Assembly: GCA_016219145.1 (NCBI GenBank)
Contig: JACRCG010000195.1
Location: 1 to 21,802 of the forward strand
DNA from: Deltaproteobacteria bacterium
GTDB taxonomy: Bacteria; Desulfobacterota; Desulfuromonadia; Geobacterales; Pseudopelobacteraceae
Direction of reading: 5' to 3'
Length of the DNA stretch: 21,802 nt
The translations under genes and the position numbers were made by a program. The notes beneath the pieces are model-generated. The model was not told the DNA's origin. It saw only the letters and a list, made by a program, of their open reading frames with translations, and made no database searches. Below, one piece after another: positions 7,680 through 16,239 of the stretch. Within the stretch, counting starts at the first letter, position 1. The number at the start of each line of letters is the position of its first letter.

Positions 7680-8345
7680 ATGAAAAAAATCGCACCATCC
7701 ATTCTTTCTGCCGATTTTTCCCGCTTGGGAGATGAAATCAGGGCCGTTGAGGCGGCCGGCGCCGACTATATCCATATCGATGTCATGGATGGCCACTTCG
7801 TGCCAAATATTACTATCGGCCCGCTGGTTGTCGCTGCCGCCCGCAAGGTGACAACACTGCCGCTGGACGTGCATCTGATGATTGAAAACCCGGATCTGTA
7901 CATCGCTGATTTTGCGGAAGCCGGCGCCGATATAATCGTTGTTCATGCCGAAGCGGTCAATCATCTGCACCGCACCGTACAACTGATTAAATCGCTCGGC
8001 AAGAAAGCCGGAGTTTCGCTTAATCCTGCTACCCCTCTTACTGTCCTTGATTATATTCTGGAAGATATTGACCTGGTGTTGTTGATGACTGTTAATCCCG
8101 GTTTTGGCGGCCAAAGCTTTATTGAAGCCTGTCTGCCGAAGATTCACTCGTTGCGGGCCATGCTCGACCGCCGAGGCTGCGAGGCCGAACTTGAGGTGGA
8201 CGGCGGCGTCAAGGCCTCCAATATTGCCGGTATTTCCCACGCCGGGGCTGATGTCTTCGTAGCCGGCAGCGCAGTTTTCGGAAGCGGCGATTATGCGAAA
8301 ACCATTGCCGAGATGAAGGCCCTGGCAAAGGAGCCGCTGCTTTAG
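7680..8345 (+). CDS. rpe: Ribulose-phosphate 3-epimerase
   Basis: The 221-residue protein is the normal length for Rpe, with IAPSILSADFSRLGDEI, YIHIDVMDGHFVPNITIGP, LDVHLMIENP, LLMTVNPGFGGQSFI and LEVDGGVKASNI. The metal ligands H32, D34, H65 and the Asp of EVDGG are present. It interconverts ribulose-5-phosphate and xylulose-5-phosphate in the pentose phosphate pathway, in the cytoplasm. AGGAGG lies 7 bases before ATG 7680. It is separated from rsmB by the inverted-repeat element and ends in a small hairpin that overlaps its stop codon. Confidence 0.96.
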   Translation: MKKIAPSILSADFSRLGDEIRAVEAAGADYIHIDVMDGHFVPNITIGPLVVAAARKVTTLPLDVHLMIENPDLYIADFAEAGADIIVVHAEAVNHLHRTVQLIKSLGKKAGVSLNPATPLTVLDYILEDIDLVLLMTVNPGFGGQSFIEACLPKIHSLRAMLDRRGCEAELEVDGGVKASNIAGISHAGADVFVAGSAVFGSGDYAKTIAEMKALAKEPLL

Positions 8346-8351
8346 GCTCCT
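8329..8351 (+). terminator. Hairpin overlapping the rpe stop codon
   Basis: AGGAGCC (8329-8335) pairs perfectly with GGCTCCT (8345-8351) around a 9-nt loop that contains the first two bases of the TAG stop. It is not followed by a clear T-tract (CCTAAGTTTC), so it may be a weak terminator or an mRNA 3'-end stabiliser. Confidence 0.4.
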
Positions 8352-8413
8352 CCTAAGTTTCATTCATGATTTGAATTTGAGTTTATCTCTGATTTGATGT
8401 AGAGTCCGCCACC

Positions 8414-9358
8414 ATGTCCAACAGTGTTCTGATCATAGATGATTCTGATACCGTTCGGGAGCAGATCATCCGGATTCTGGAGTCGTTCAATCTCTTCTCT
8501 CATTACTATGAAGCGGAAGATGGTCTGGAAGGTTTCAAGAAACTGCGCACCTGCAAGGTGGATCTGATCCTGTGCGATCTCGAGATGCCGCGTATCGATG
8601 GTTTCAAATTCCTCAGCATGCTCAAGTCTCGCCCCGATCTGCAAGGTCTGCCGGTTCTGATCCTGACCGGCATGGGCGACCGTGAGCGCAAGATCAAGGG
8701 GCTTGAACAGGGGGCCAGCGACTACATTACCAAGCCATTTGATCCGGAAGAGCTGGTGGCCCGCGTCAAGGTGCATCTCAAGATAAAAAATCTTCAGGAC
8801 GATCTTAAACGCTCCAATGAACTGCTGCTGGAGCTCTCCAACACCGATCATCTGACCAGTCTCTTCAACCGCCGCTACCTGATGGAAGCTCTGGGCAAAG
8901 AGGTGCAGCGCAGTATCCGCAAGGGCGGCAACCTTTCATTTATCCTGCTCGATATCGACCACTTCAAACAAGTCAACGATACTTACGGTCATCTTCAGGG
9001 AGATGTTGTGCTGAAGAAGGTTTCCCAGTTGCTTCAGAAGGAGTTGCGCAGTTACGACTGCGCAGCTCGTTACGGTGGTGAGTAGTTTGTGGCCATTCTG
9101 CCGGATTCAAGCCTCAAGGAGGCCGTCTTCGTGGCCGAACGTATCCGCCTCTCCATTCAGGAAACCTCGTTCAGCGGCGAGCTGGAGGATCTTCATCTCA
9201 CGGCCAGCCTGGGGGTTGCCAGCTTTCCGCAGGAAGGGGTTTCGACAGTAGATAGCTTCATCAAGCTGGCTGACGATGCTCTTTACCGTGCCAAAAACAA
9301 CGGCAGGAACCGGGTTGAATTCCACAATCCCGAGGAAGCTCAAAAGGATCTACAGTGA
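8414..9358 (+). pseudogene. Response regulator-diguanylate cyclase (REC-GGDEF) interrupted by an amber stop in its active site
   Basis: The first part (8414-9085) encodes a receiver domain with D9/D10, phospho-acceptor D55 (ILCDLEMPRIDGF) and YITKPF. A GGDEF domain follows, with TDHLTSLFNRRYLMEAL, LLDIDHFKQVNDTYGH and the RxxD inhibitory site (RSYD). The reading ends ...ARYGGE then TAG (9083-9085), and the same frame continues FVAILPDSS and SLGVASFPQEG to 9358. The expected sequence is GGEEF, so a single GAG-to-TAG change converted the second active-site Glu to stop. The intact protein would have ~314 residues (PleD-like, making cyclic di-GMP). Re-initiation at GTG 9089 is possible because GGTGAG lies 6 nt upstream, but neither half could be an active cyclase alone. 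A sequencing error is the main alternative. The remnant's stop overlaps the next gene's GTG. Confidence 0.85.
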
Positions 9359-10800
9359 ATTCATGTTTCAGGTTGTTCATTGCGCTCACTCTTCTGCTCT
9401 GCTCCTCTGCCGCTTCATTTGCCGCCCCGCCACATAAAGTCGATCGTCCGCCACTGTCGGAGCGCTGGTTCGGTATTTATGTCGACAACGAGAGGGTCGG
9501 ATTTTACCGGCAAAATATCAGCGAGTCTCCAGAGGGATACCTCATGGATGGCTACGGCAGCGTCCGCATGAAGGTAATGGGCTTCTCCAAAGAAGCTTCC
9601 ACGCGTGAAACCTATCTTGTTTCCAAAAATCTGAGCCTGCGCTCCTTTGACGTCGAACAGACCATCAACGGCTCTTCATCCCGGGTCAGCGGAAAAATCG
9701 GAGATGGTGTCATCAGGCTGAAAAGTGAAGCCAACGGCAAGACCACGGACAAACATATCAAGGTCAAGGGCGATGTTTTCCCCGGCCCGGCCCTCAATAT
9801 CTATCCGTTAATGCGCGATCCGTCGGCCGGAAAATCCTACAAAATAGTGACCTTTGATCCCGAAGAATCCAAAGTCAAGGACGTTACCATTACTGTGCTG
9901 GGGGAGGAAAAAACGCCCGAAGGCGTTCCTGGCCTGAAGTTGCGCAATAATCTGTATCCGTTCGTCAACAACGATATCTGGGTTGATAGCCAGGGGAACA
10001 CCCTGATGGAGTCGGTGCGCGATGGTCTGGTGACCACCAGGTCTGAGGATCCAAAGCTCCTGGGCGCATTTGTAGGCGGTGTAGCGCTGGCCAAAAAGGA
10101 TCTGATTTACGACTTCAGCCTGGTTCGGAGTGACCCCCCGATCAAGGAACCGAAAAAACTGACCGGGCTGGCAGTTGAGATTACCGGCTGGAACGATGCA
10201 CTTCTGTTGCTGCAGGAAGGGGGGCAGACGGCGGCCAGGCTGGGCGCCGAGCGGGTTTCAATCAGAACCGGATCGCTTGCGGCTGCCCCGGCGGCGTCAG
10301 AGCCCAAAAAACCTTCCGAGGCCTATCTTAAACCTGCCGACAAGATCGAATCCGATGCGCCCGAGATTGCTGCGCAGTCAAAACTTCTTGCAGCCGGAAT
10401 CAACAGCCAGGAAGAGCTAGTGAAAAAGCTGGCGTCATGGACGGCGGAGTGGCTGAATGATACCGTGGATGACGGCGGCGGCGCGCTGGCCAGTTTCAAA
10501 TCCCGCACCGGCAACTGTCAGACCCATGCCCGCCTCTACACGGCGCTGGCCAGAGCCGGCGGCATACCGACCCGTTTTGTATCCGGTCTGGTTTATCTGG
10601 ATGGAAAAGGCTTTCTCTACCACAGCTGGGCTGAGAGTTTTATCGATGACCGCTGGGTGTCCGTTGATCCAACTTATAACCAGCTGCCGTCAGACCCGAC
10701 CCACCTTAAACTGCTGGAAGGGCATCTGGCGGAGGATCTGGCGCCAATTATCGCTATCATCGGCCGGATCAGGATCAATGTTCTGGAGACGAAATACTAG
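9355..10800 (+). CDS. Secreted transglutaminase-like cysteine protein
   Basis: The protein has 481 residues. It starts at GTG 9355, which overlaps the previous stop (GTGA); AAAAGGA lies upstream. Residues 1-24 form a Sec signal peptide (MNSCFRLFIALTLLLCSSAASFA). Residues ~30-330 are an uncharacterised beta-rich region. The C-terminal ~110 residues are a transglutaminase core with Cys388 in GNCQTHARLYTALARAGG, His423 in LYHSWAESF and Asp438 in SVDPTYNQLPSD, forming a complete catalytic triad. Such proteins act in the periplasm as proteases or amidases rather than true crosslinkers in many bacteria; the substrate is unknown. It is coupled to the broken diguanylate cyclase gene, whose amber stop could reduce its translation. 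Its 3' end overlaps the M16 gene by 26 bp tail to tail. Confidence 0.85.
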   Translation: MNSCFRLFIALTLLLCSSAASFAAPPHKVDRPPLSERWFGIYVDNERVGFYRQNISESPEGYLMDGYGSVRMKVMGFSKEASTRETYLVSKNLSLRSFDVEQTINGSSSRVSGKIGDGVIRLKSEANGKTTDKHIKVKGDVFPGPALNIYPLMRDPSAGKSYKIVTFDPEESKVKDVTITVLGEEKTPEGVPGLKLRNNLYPFVNNDIWVDSQGNTLMESVRDGLVTTRSEDPKLLGAFVGGVALAKKDLIYDFSLVRSDPPIKEPKKLTGLAVEITGWNDALLLLQEGGQTAARLGAERVSIRTGSLAAAPAASEPKKPSEAYLKPADKIESDAPEIAAQSKLLAAGINSQEELVKKLASWTAEWLNDTVDDGGGALASFKSRTGNCQTHARLYTALARAGGIPTRFVSGLVYLDGKGFLYHSWAESFIDDRWVSVDPTYNQLPSDPTHLKLLEGHLAEDLAPIIAIIGRIRINVLETKY

Positions 10801-12091
10801 GACAGCAAAGCCTTCCATATTCGCTGACCAGATCCCGCAGCTGTTTCCTCATCCCGCGTTTCCAGGGACCTACGGCCACCAGTCTCAGATTGGCCGGCGT
10901 GAAAATGCTCCGGGCCGTTTCCAGAATATCTTCTGCAGTCAGCCGCTTCGCCTCGGCCTGATCTTCCTCGATACTTCTGACAACCCCCATCAACTCGCCC
11001 CAACCGTAACGCCCCCCCATTTCATAGGCCGAGTCCCGGCTGAATTCCAGGTCAAATATGTACGAATTCCGTACCCGCTCCAGCTCAGCGGCGGGAACCT
11101 GTTCAACGGTTATACGACGCAGCTCATCAAGCGTGGTCGATACAGCTTGCAGTAAAGTTTCCGGCGCGGTCGAGAGGTCGAAGGCCATACAGCCGGTTTC
11201 GTCGTAAGCCCCGATAGCCCCCTCAACCGAATAGATTATTCCCAGCTCCTCCCGCAGGCGTAAATGCAGACGTGATCCACCCCCACCCGCCAGAATACGT
11301 CGCAAGAAGCGCACGGCCATAAAGCGCCTGTCTTCGCGCGCCAGCCCAAGGTATGCGATCTGGAGATTCATCTGGCTGTCGGAATCCTGCACACATCTGA
11401 TCAGCGGTTTACCCTGCATTGCCGGGAACATGCCGACCGGCTGCGGTGCATTGTCCTGCCAGCTGCCATAACAATCCAGGGCGGCGGCAAATACATCATG
11501 ACTGCGTACCGGTCCTGAGACAGCCAGCACGGCGGCAGATGGAACATAGAATTGTCGAAGGTGTTTCGCCAGATCGTCCCTGTTGATGGCTTCAATGCTT
11601 TCCAGAGTTCCGATGGTCGGCAGCCCCAACGGATGCCTGGGCCAGAGCAGGCGGCTGACGATCGTATCCGGGTTGATCTCGTCACCATTCTCGTTCAGGT
11701 CTTCGCGGGCTTCCTCGGTAATGATGCGCTTCTCTATATCGATCCCGTTCAGCAGCGGGCGCTGCAGCATGGAAGCGAAAATTTTCATGCCATCTTTGAT
11801 ATGGTCAGGGTGAACGCGTGAGTAAAAGCAGGTTGATTCGGCGTCGGTGGCGGCGTTTGGAGCGCCTCCGATAGCCTCGAAGGCTGATTCGATCGCCATC
11901 GACGAACCGAAGTCGGCTGTCCCGCGAAAGAGGATATGCTCCAGAAAGTGCGACAGACCTTGTCGTCCGGGCGGATCATTGCGGCTGCCCACTTTCAGGT
12001 AGATGGCCAGCTCGGCGGCATGCAGGTGCGGCATCTCGACACAGACAACCTTCAGGCCGTTTGTCAGGGTATGCAGGAACGGTCTGATCAT
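10775..12091 (-). CDS. M16-family zinc peptidase (processing-peptidase-like)
   Basis: The 438-residue protein is typical of single-chain bacterial M16 peptidases. The inverted zinc motif HxxEH is at H48-F-L-E51-H52 in GLSHFLEHILFRGT, and a downstream Glu in IITEEAREDLNENGDE supplies the third ligand. The C-terminal half has LGLAREDRRFMAVRFLRRILAGGGGSRL and AYDETGCMAFDL, usual for the second M16 lobe. No signal peptide is seen, so it is probably cytoplasmic. It starts 4 bp inside the HIT gene (ATGA overlap), which makes a two-gene operon. Its last 26 bp overlap the end of the convergent transglutaminase gene. The substrate is unknown. Confidence 0.9.
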   Translation of the reverse strand: MIRPFLHTLTNGLKVVCVEMPHLHAAELAIYLKVGSRNDPPGRQGLSHFLEHILFRGTADFGSSMAIESAFEAIGGAPNAATDAESTCFYSRVHPDHIKDGMKIFASMLQRPLLNGIDIEKRIITEEAREDLNENGDEINPDTIVSRLLWPRHPLGLPTIGTLESIEAINRDDLAKHLRQFYVPSAAVLAVSGPVRSHDVFAAALDCYGSWQDNAPQPVGMFPAMQGKPLIRCVQDSDSQMNLQIAYLGLAREDRRFMAVRFLRRILAGGGGSRLHLRLREELGIIYSVEGAIGAYDETGCMAFDLSTAPETLLQAVSTTLDELRRITVEQVPAAELERVRNSYIFDLEFSRDSAYEMGGRYGWGELMGVVRSIEEDQAEAKRLTAEDILETARSIFTPANLRLVAVGPWKRGMRKQLRDLVSEYGRLCCPSISSPEH

Positions 12092-12507
12092 AGCAGGGCA
12101 TCTCTGATTCTGTTAATGCGAAATTTGTACTCATGCGGCGGGAGAAACAGCTCATTATGCGGCTCGGCCCAGATCGGGCGCGGCCAGAGCGGCTCGGATG
12201 AAAAACGCGGCACAATGTGCCAGTGCATGTGCGGCACCATGTTGCCCAACAGCTCATAGTTTATTTTGGCAGGGCTGAACACGTCGAAGAGCACTTTTGC
12301 CACCCGGCTGACCTCTTCCATCAGACCGTTGCGCACATCCCGGTCAAGGTGGAAAAGTTCCGTCGCATGGTTTTTCGTGAACAGCAGCGTATAGCCGGGG
12401 AAGAACTGGTCACGGTTGAGGATGACGTAGGAGTGTTCCAGTTCCGCAATCCGCAGGTCGGCGTCTTCTTCCCAGCGGCGGCACATCGGGCAGTCGGTAT
12501 TATTCAT
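12088..12507 (-). CDS. HIT-family protein (histidine-triad nucleotide hydrolase/transferase)
   Basis: The 139-residue protein has the histidine triad H93-M-H95-W-H97-I-V (VPHMHWHIVPRF) and the supporting INYELLGN motif. The N-terminus has CPMC (C6/C9), a zinc-binding CxxC seen in some HIT proteins. The start at 12507 is preferred over the in-frame ATG at 12525 because GGGGGAA lies just upstream; this start overlaps the hsdM stop by 8 bp. HIT proteins cleave nucleoside phosphoramidates or dinucleoside polyphosphates; the substrate is not predicted. The C-terminal ~40 residues (SSEPLWPRPIWAEP) extend past the triad. The Shine-Dalgarno lies inside hsdM, so expression may depend on read-through from the defence island. 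Confidence 0.88.
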   Translation of the reverse strand: MNNTDCPMCRRWEEDADLRIAELEHSYVILNRDQFFPGYTLLFTKNHATELFHLDRDVRNGLMEEVSRVAKVLFDVFSPAKINYELLGNMVPHMHWHIVPRFSSEPLWPRPIWAEPHNELFLPPHEYKFRINRIRDALL

Positions 12508-13981
12508 CAGGTTCCCCCATATCATCAGCGATCAGTCTCAATTGTTCCAAGGCACTTTCAAGGTCAGCAATAATGTCGCGGGCGATGATGCCCGGCTCGG
12601 GCAGGTTGTCCGAGTTTTCCAGACTTTCGTCCCGAAGCCAGAAGATGTCAAGGCTGGCCTTGTCGCGGGCCATCAGGTCGGTGTAGTCGTATGACCGCCA
12701 GCGACCGCCAGAATTCTCCACGCTCCAGGTGGCAGCCCGTTCATGGCGGTTGGCCGGGTTGTAGAGGGTCACGAACTCGTCCAGATCCCGGCGCTGGAGC
12801 GGGTTGGTTTTGAGGGTGAAGTGCAGGTTGGTGCGCAGGTCGTAGATCCAGAGTTTCTTCGTCCAGGGCGTTTCGCTGGCTGGTTTCTTGTCGAAGAAGA
12901 TCACGTTGGCCTTGACCCCTTGGGCGTAGAACAGGCCGGTGGGAAGGCGCAGCAGGGTATGCACGTCGCATTCCTGCAGCAGTTTGCGGCGGATGGTCTC
13001 GCCAGCCCCGCCCTCGAAGAGCACGTTGTCCGGCACTACCACGGCGGCCCGGCCATGCTGTTTGAGCAGGGTCTTGATATGCTGGATGAAGTTCAGCTGC
13101 TTGTTGGAGGTGGTGGACCAGAAATCATCGCGTTCGATGGTCTCCTTCTCGCTGTACGCCTTGCCGTCTGGCCCCAGGATAGTGGTAGAACTTTTCTTGC
13201 CGAAGGGAGGATTGGTCAGGACCATCTCGAAGCGCTCGCCGGGGTCGGAGGCCAGCGAATCCCCCACCGTCAGCGGCAGCTTTTCGCCGCCAATGCCGTG
13301 CAGCATCAGGTTCATGGCGCACAGCCGCGCCGTGGCATGCACCAGCTCCCAGGCCCGCAAGGCCTTGGTGTCCAGGAACAGCTTCTCGTCCCGGTCCAGC
13401 TTGTAGTGTTTGGTCACATAGTCGTGGGCCGCCAGCAGGAAGCCGCCGGTGCCGCAGGCCGGGTCGCAGATCGTCTCCTTTGGCCTGGGCGCCATAACAT
13501 CCACCATGGCCTGGATCAGCGGCCGCGGGGTGAAGTATTGCCCGGCGCCGCTCTTGGTATCCTGGGCGTTCTTCTCCAGCAGCCCCTCGTAAGCGTCCCC
13601 TTTGACGTCGGCGCTCATGATCGACCAGTTTTCCTTGTCCAGCAGATCCACCAGCAGGCGACGCAGTTTGGCCGGGTCCTGGAACTTGTTCTGGGCACGG
13701 CCGAAAATCAGCCCCAAGAGTCCCTTTTCCTGCCCCAGTTTCTCCAGGGTGTGGCGGTAGTGGTCGAACAGTTCATCACCATCCAGCTTCAAAAGACGGG
13801 GCCAGTCGTAACCGCCCGGCACCGGGCTTGTCTGGTTGTATGGCTTCTTTGTCCGTTCGTCAGCCATTTTGAGGAAAAGCAGGAAAGTGAGCTGCTCGAC
13901 GTAGTCGCCATAGCTCATCCCATCGTCGCGGAGGACGTTGCAGTAGTTCCAGAGTTTTTGTACGATTGCAGCTGGGGTCAT
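12500..13981 (-). CDS. hsdM: Type I restriction-modification DNA methyltransferase subunit
   Basis: The 493-residue protein is of normal length. ATG 13981 is chosen (MTPAAIVQKLWNYCNVLRDDG) because AGGAAT lies upstream; the longer frame to 14032 would run into abiEii. The N-terminal helical domain (to ~150) precedes the N6-adenine methylase domain with motif I DPACGTGGF (173-181) and motif IV NPPF (257-260) in VLTNPPFGKKS. QYFTPRPLI and VVVPDNVLFEGGAG are standard HsdM motifs. HsdM pairs with HsdS to methylate adenines in a bipartite site. It is separated from hsdS by the AbiE pair and starts 11 bp after the abiEii stop, so it is probably co-transcribed with the toxin-antitoxin genes. It appears intact. 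Confidence 0.95.
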   Translation of the reverse strand: MTPAAIVQKLWNYCNVLRDDGMSYGDYVEQLTFLLFLKMADERTKKPYNQTSPVPGGYDWPRLLKLDGDELFDHYRHTLEKLGQEKGLLGLIFGRAQNKFQDPAKLRRLLVDLLDKENWSIMSADVKGDAYEGLLEKNAQDTKSGAGQYFTPRPLIQAMVDVMAPRPKETICDPACGTGGFLLAAHDYVTKHYKLDRDEKLFLDTKALRAWELVHATARLCAMNLMLHGIGGEKLPLTVGDSLASDPGERFEMVLTNPPFGKKSSTTILGPDGKAYSEKETIERDDFWSTTSNKQLNFIQHIKTLLKQHGRAAVVVPDNVLFEGGAGETIRRKLLQECDVHTLLRLPTGLFYAQGVKANVIFFDKKPASETPWTKKLWIYDLRTNLHFTLKTNPLQRRDLDEFVTLYNPANRHERAATWSVENSGGRWRSYDYTDLMARDKASLDIFWLRDESLENSDNLPEPGIIARDIIADLESALEQLRLIADDMGEPDE

Positions 13982-13992
13982 TTTGATTCCTA

Positions 13993-15411
13993 TTATTCTG
14001 TTTTTACATGAAAACCAAATCTCCCATAGCACGGATACCCATTCTTGTCCTTATGGGCATTCAAGGAAGCATCATAGGTTTTATGGGTAAATTTCTTTCC
14101 GCAAGCAGTGCATTGGAAGACATGCTTTGGCCCGAAATTGGGACCACGCGGGCTTTTCCCACTACGAATAGTTACGCGTGCCGGCTTTGCGACAGATGAA
14201 ATTTCACGGGAAATATCTGGAATGCGAAGCGGACTGGAAGGCGTCAACTCGACAAGGTATCGCGGAACAAACGGGACTTGAGAAATTTCAACTCCCTGGA
14301 TGCGGTCAATACGATAGGAACTCGGTTCGCCGCTGTCATGTTTGACGGCATAAAGCAGGATATTTCCTTCACTGGTTCTGCGCAATGAATAAGGTTCGAT
14401 GAGTCGCCAGCTGCCCTGATACTGCAAGTTTACACACAGATGGTTGGCTGCGGCAAAACGAACGGATTCAAGTGGAACCGGGGTATGCCAGGCATGAACC
14501 ATGGACGGCGGCTGCCAGCTTCCATCTATGGATTCTGTTGCTCGCTGGCTTTGAAGCACAGGTTTTTCAATGAGTTGATGTATCCAGTCAAGAACCATGG
14601 GCAACTCGTCCCAGAACTGTTCAAAGGAAGGAAGAACCGGCAACTGATGAGCAAGCATATCCTCCCACTCTGCCGCCAGTTTCTCCCGCGCACTCTGGGT
14701 CAACAAGCTCGCTCTGGTGGGAACCGGAATACTCTTGAAGGCACATTTTTCCTGCAGACTGCTCATTACCTGCTGACGGTCCGGACGGATCTCGTCATGC
14801 CGATACAGATGGACGACATCGTATAAGTCTCTGGGTCTTTCACGTTCTGCCAGGGCACGAACTTTTTCCGCGAAAACTTCTTCGAAACAGTAACAAGGAA
14901 TGTTTATTCCAGCTTCAGGTTTATCCGAATAGGGGTGATGAACATCTCTGATTGCGGGGTCGAGCACTAAAACCTCATGCGTGGTGAGATCAAGCTTGAT
15001 GCGCATAAGGTTTCGACGTTGCTGAAGTGGGCCAACGTAATAAACACGCGCTTCGGCAGATCTTCCGCCGCGACCGTTGTCGTACACTCTGAAACGTACC
15101 TGATCGGCTGGTATCTCGATGCCTGACTGTTCATAAATCCATTCACAGATTTCGCGGAATGTGCCGAGCAGAAAATCCTGATCGAGATGTGTTTCATCAG
15201 TAATGGTGAAATCGAGGTCTTCGGAGAAACGGTAGGTTTCGAAGTAGCACTTCTTCAGACAAGTCCCACCCTTGAAAACCCAACTGGCCTCCAAGGCGGC
15301 TTGTTCAGCAATACCGGCAAGAAGCCATCCGAGAACGTAATCCTTCTCAACCACTTTTGGATCAAGAGCCAATTCACGGGCAAAGTCCATTATCTCCTGT
15401 CGGTCGATCAT
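13993..15411 (-). CDS. abiEii: AbiEii-type nucleotidyltransferase toxin with WYL-like domain and zinc finger
   Basis: This 472-residue protein is much longer than usual AbiEii (~270-330). Residues 1 to ~260 are the nucleotidyltransferase: FKGGTCLKKCYF (46-57), RFSEDLDFTI (61-70), RIKLDLTTHE (137-146) and FAEKVRALAERERPRDLYD (180-198), matching the four family motifs. Residues ~315-390 (CVNLQYQGSWRLIEPYSLR, SYRIDRIQGVEI, FVPRYLVEL) resemble a WYL domain. Residues 434-461 have C-x2-C-x15-H-x7-C, a C2HC zinc finger (CTACGKKF...). AbiEii toxins transfer nucleotides, reportedly to tRNA 3' ends in related systems, and block phage growth. The gene overlaps the antitoxin gene by ATGA. The fused C-terminus suggests ligand sensing or nucleic-acid targeting, which is inference. 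Confidence 0.87.
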   Translation of the reverse strand: MIDRQEIMDFARELALDPKVVEKDYVLGWLLAGIAEQAALEASWVFKGGTCLKKCYFETYRFSEDLDFTITDETHLDQDFLLGTFREICEWIYEQSGIEIPADQVRFRVYDNGRGGRSAEARVYYVGPLQQRRNLMRIKLDLTTHEVLVLDPAIRDVHHPYSDKPEAGINIPCYCFEEVFAEKVRALAERERPRDLYDVVHLYRHDEIRPDRQQVMSSLQEKCAFKSIPVPTRASLLTQSAREKLAAEWEDMLAHQLPVLPSFEQFWDELPMVLDWIHQLIEKPVLQSQRATESIDGSWQPPSMVHAWHTPVPLESVRFAAANHLCVNLQYQGSWRLIEPYSLRRTSEGNILLYAVKHDSGEPSSYRIDRIQGVEISQVPFVPRYLVELTPSSPLRIPDISREISSVAKPARVTIRSGKSPRGPNFGPKHVFQCTACGKKFTHKTYDASLNAHKDKNGYPCYGRFGFHVKTE

Positions 15412-16217
15412 ACCTTCTCCAGAAGCCAGCTTTCAGAAACCCAAAGCCGCCAGCATGTAACCAATTTGTCATTTTTGAATTTAGGATCCAGTTTGGTGAG
15501 TCCTTTGGTCAGTCGCTGCGAACATTTTTCAATAATCAACTTTTCATCCGGAGCATTCCGCTCGAGCAGATAACCCAATCTCTTGAATACGGCACCATTG
15601 CCGAGTTTGTCGGCATACTCGATTAACAGATCGAGTTTTTTCTCCGGCGAACCCAGATAATTTTGCAGCATATCCTGCACAGATCTGATTCCCCCGCCCA
15701 AGCGCGGCTCGGCTAACATGTCAAGTATTGTCCGGGTGGGGTCAGATACCGAAACCTTGACCTGCCCATGCCATACGGACTTAAGACCAAAGAGTTTCTT
15801 TTCGTTCACGGAACAGAGCAAATACTGCGTACCCTTGACAACAGGATTGCGCTCTCGGGGTGTTTGCGCCGTCAAAACAACAACAGTGCGGAAGATCTGC
15901 TCGGTCAGGTCCCAATGTTCAGCCGCGCTCCAACCGCCTATGTAACAAGGGGCATAGAGCTTATCGGCAATCAACCATGGGTCTTCCAAGGCTACATCAG
16001 CAGAGCGTGACTCCAAAGGGACCGGCACATAAAGCCCGCGTTTCACCCGCGACAGCCACCCCTTTTTGCTCCACCGGGAAAGCATTTTCGCCGCATCAGT
16101 CTGAGAGATGCCCAAAACCTGCGCTGCCTGGGGAACCGAGATCGTACCCTTTGCGCCGCGTAAAACGGCTGACAACCGTTCTCTATCAAGTTTTCCGATT
16201 CCACCCAGCTCTTCCAT
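15408..16217 (-). CDS. abiEi: AbiEi-type antitoxin (winged-helix repressor)
   Basis: The protein has 269 residues. The N-terminal ~65 residues form a winged helix (ISVPQAAQVLGISQTDAAKMLSRWSKKGWLSRVKRGLYVPVP) typical of the AbiEi antitoxin HTH. The AbiEi body follows, with LIADKLYAPCYIGGWSAAEHWDLTEQIFRTVVVLT and VSDPTRTILDMLAEPRLGGGI. In known type IV systems AbiEi counters the nucleotidyltransferase and represses its own operon by binding inverted repeats. Three inverted repeats lie in the 139-bp region upstream (16240-16325). The start at 16217 has only a weak Shine-Dalgarno. The stop overlaps the toxin ATG (ATGA). The gene lies between hsdS and hsdM in the same orientation. Confidence 0.88.
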   Translation of the reverse strand: MEELGGIGKLDRERLSAVLRGAKGTISVPQAAQVLGISQTDAAKMLSRWSKKGWLSRVKRGLYVPVPLESRSADVALEDPWLIADKLYAPCYIGGWSAAEHWDLTEQIFRTVVVLTAQTPRERNPVVKGTQYLLCSVNEKKLFGLKSVWHGQVKVSVSDPTRTILDMLAEPRLGGGIRSVQDMLQNYLGSPEKKLDLLIEYADKLGNGAVFKRLGYLLERNAPDEKLIIEKCSQRLTKGLTKLDPKFKNDKLVTCWRLWVSESWLLEKV

Positions 16218-16239
16218 GCTATATCCAGTGTGTACTTAT

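Noticed and set aside
9083..9085. TAG in the GGDEF gene as a recoded (pyrrolysine or suppressed) codon
   Set aside because: TAG terminates several intact genes here, the position needs Glu for catalysis, and one base change explains it. Mutation or sequencing error is simpler.
12743..14011. Long plus-strand open frame of 422 codons opposite hsdM
   Set aside because: It is an antisense shadow of a high-GC gene with clear HsdM motifs; its translation has no recognisable domain and its composition is that of a mirror frame.
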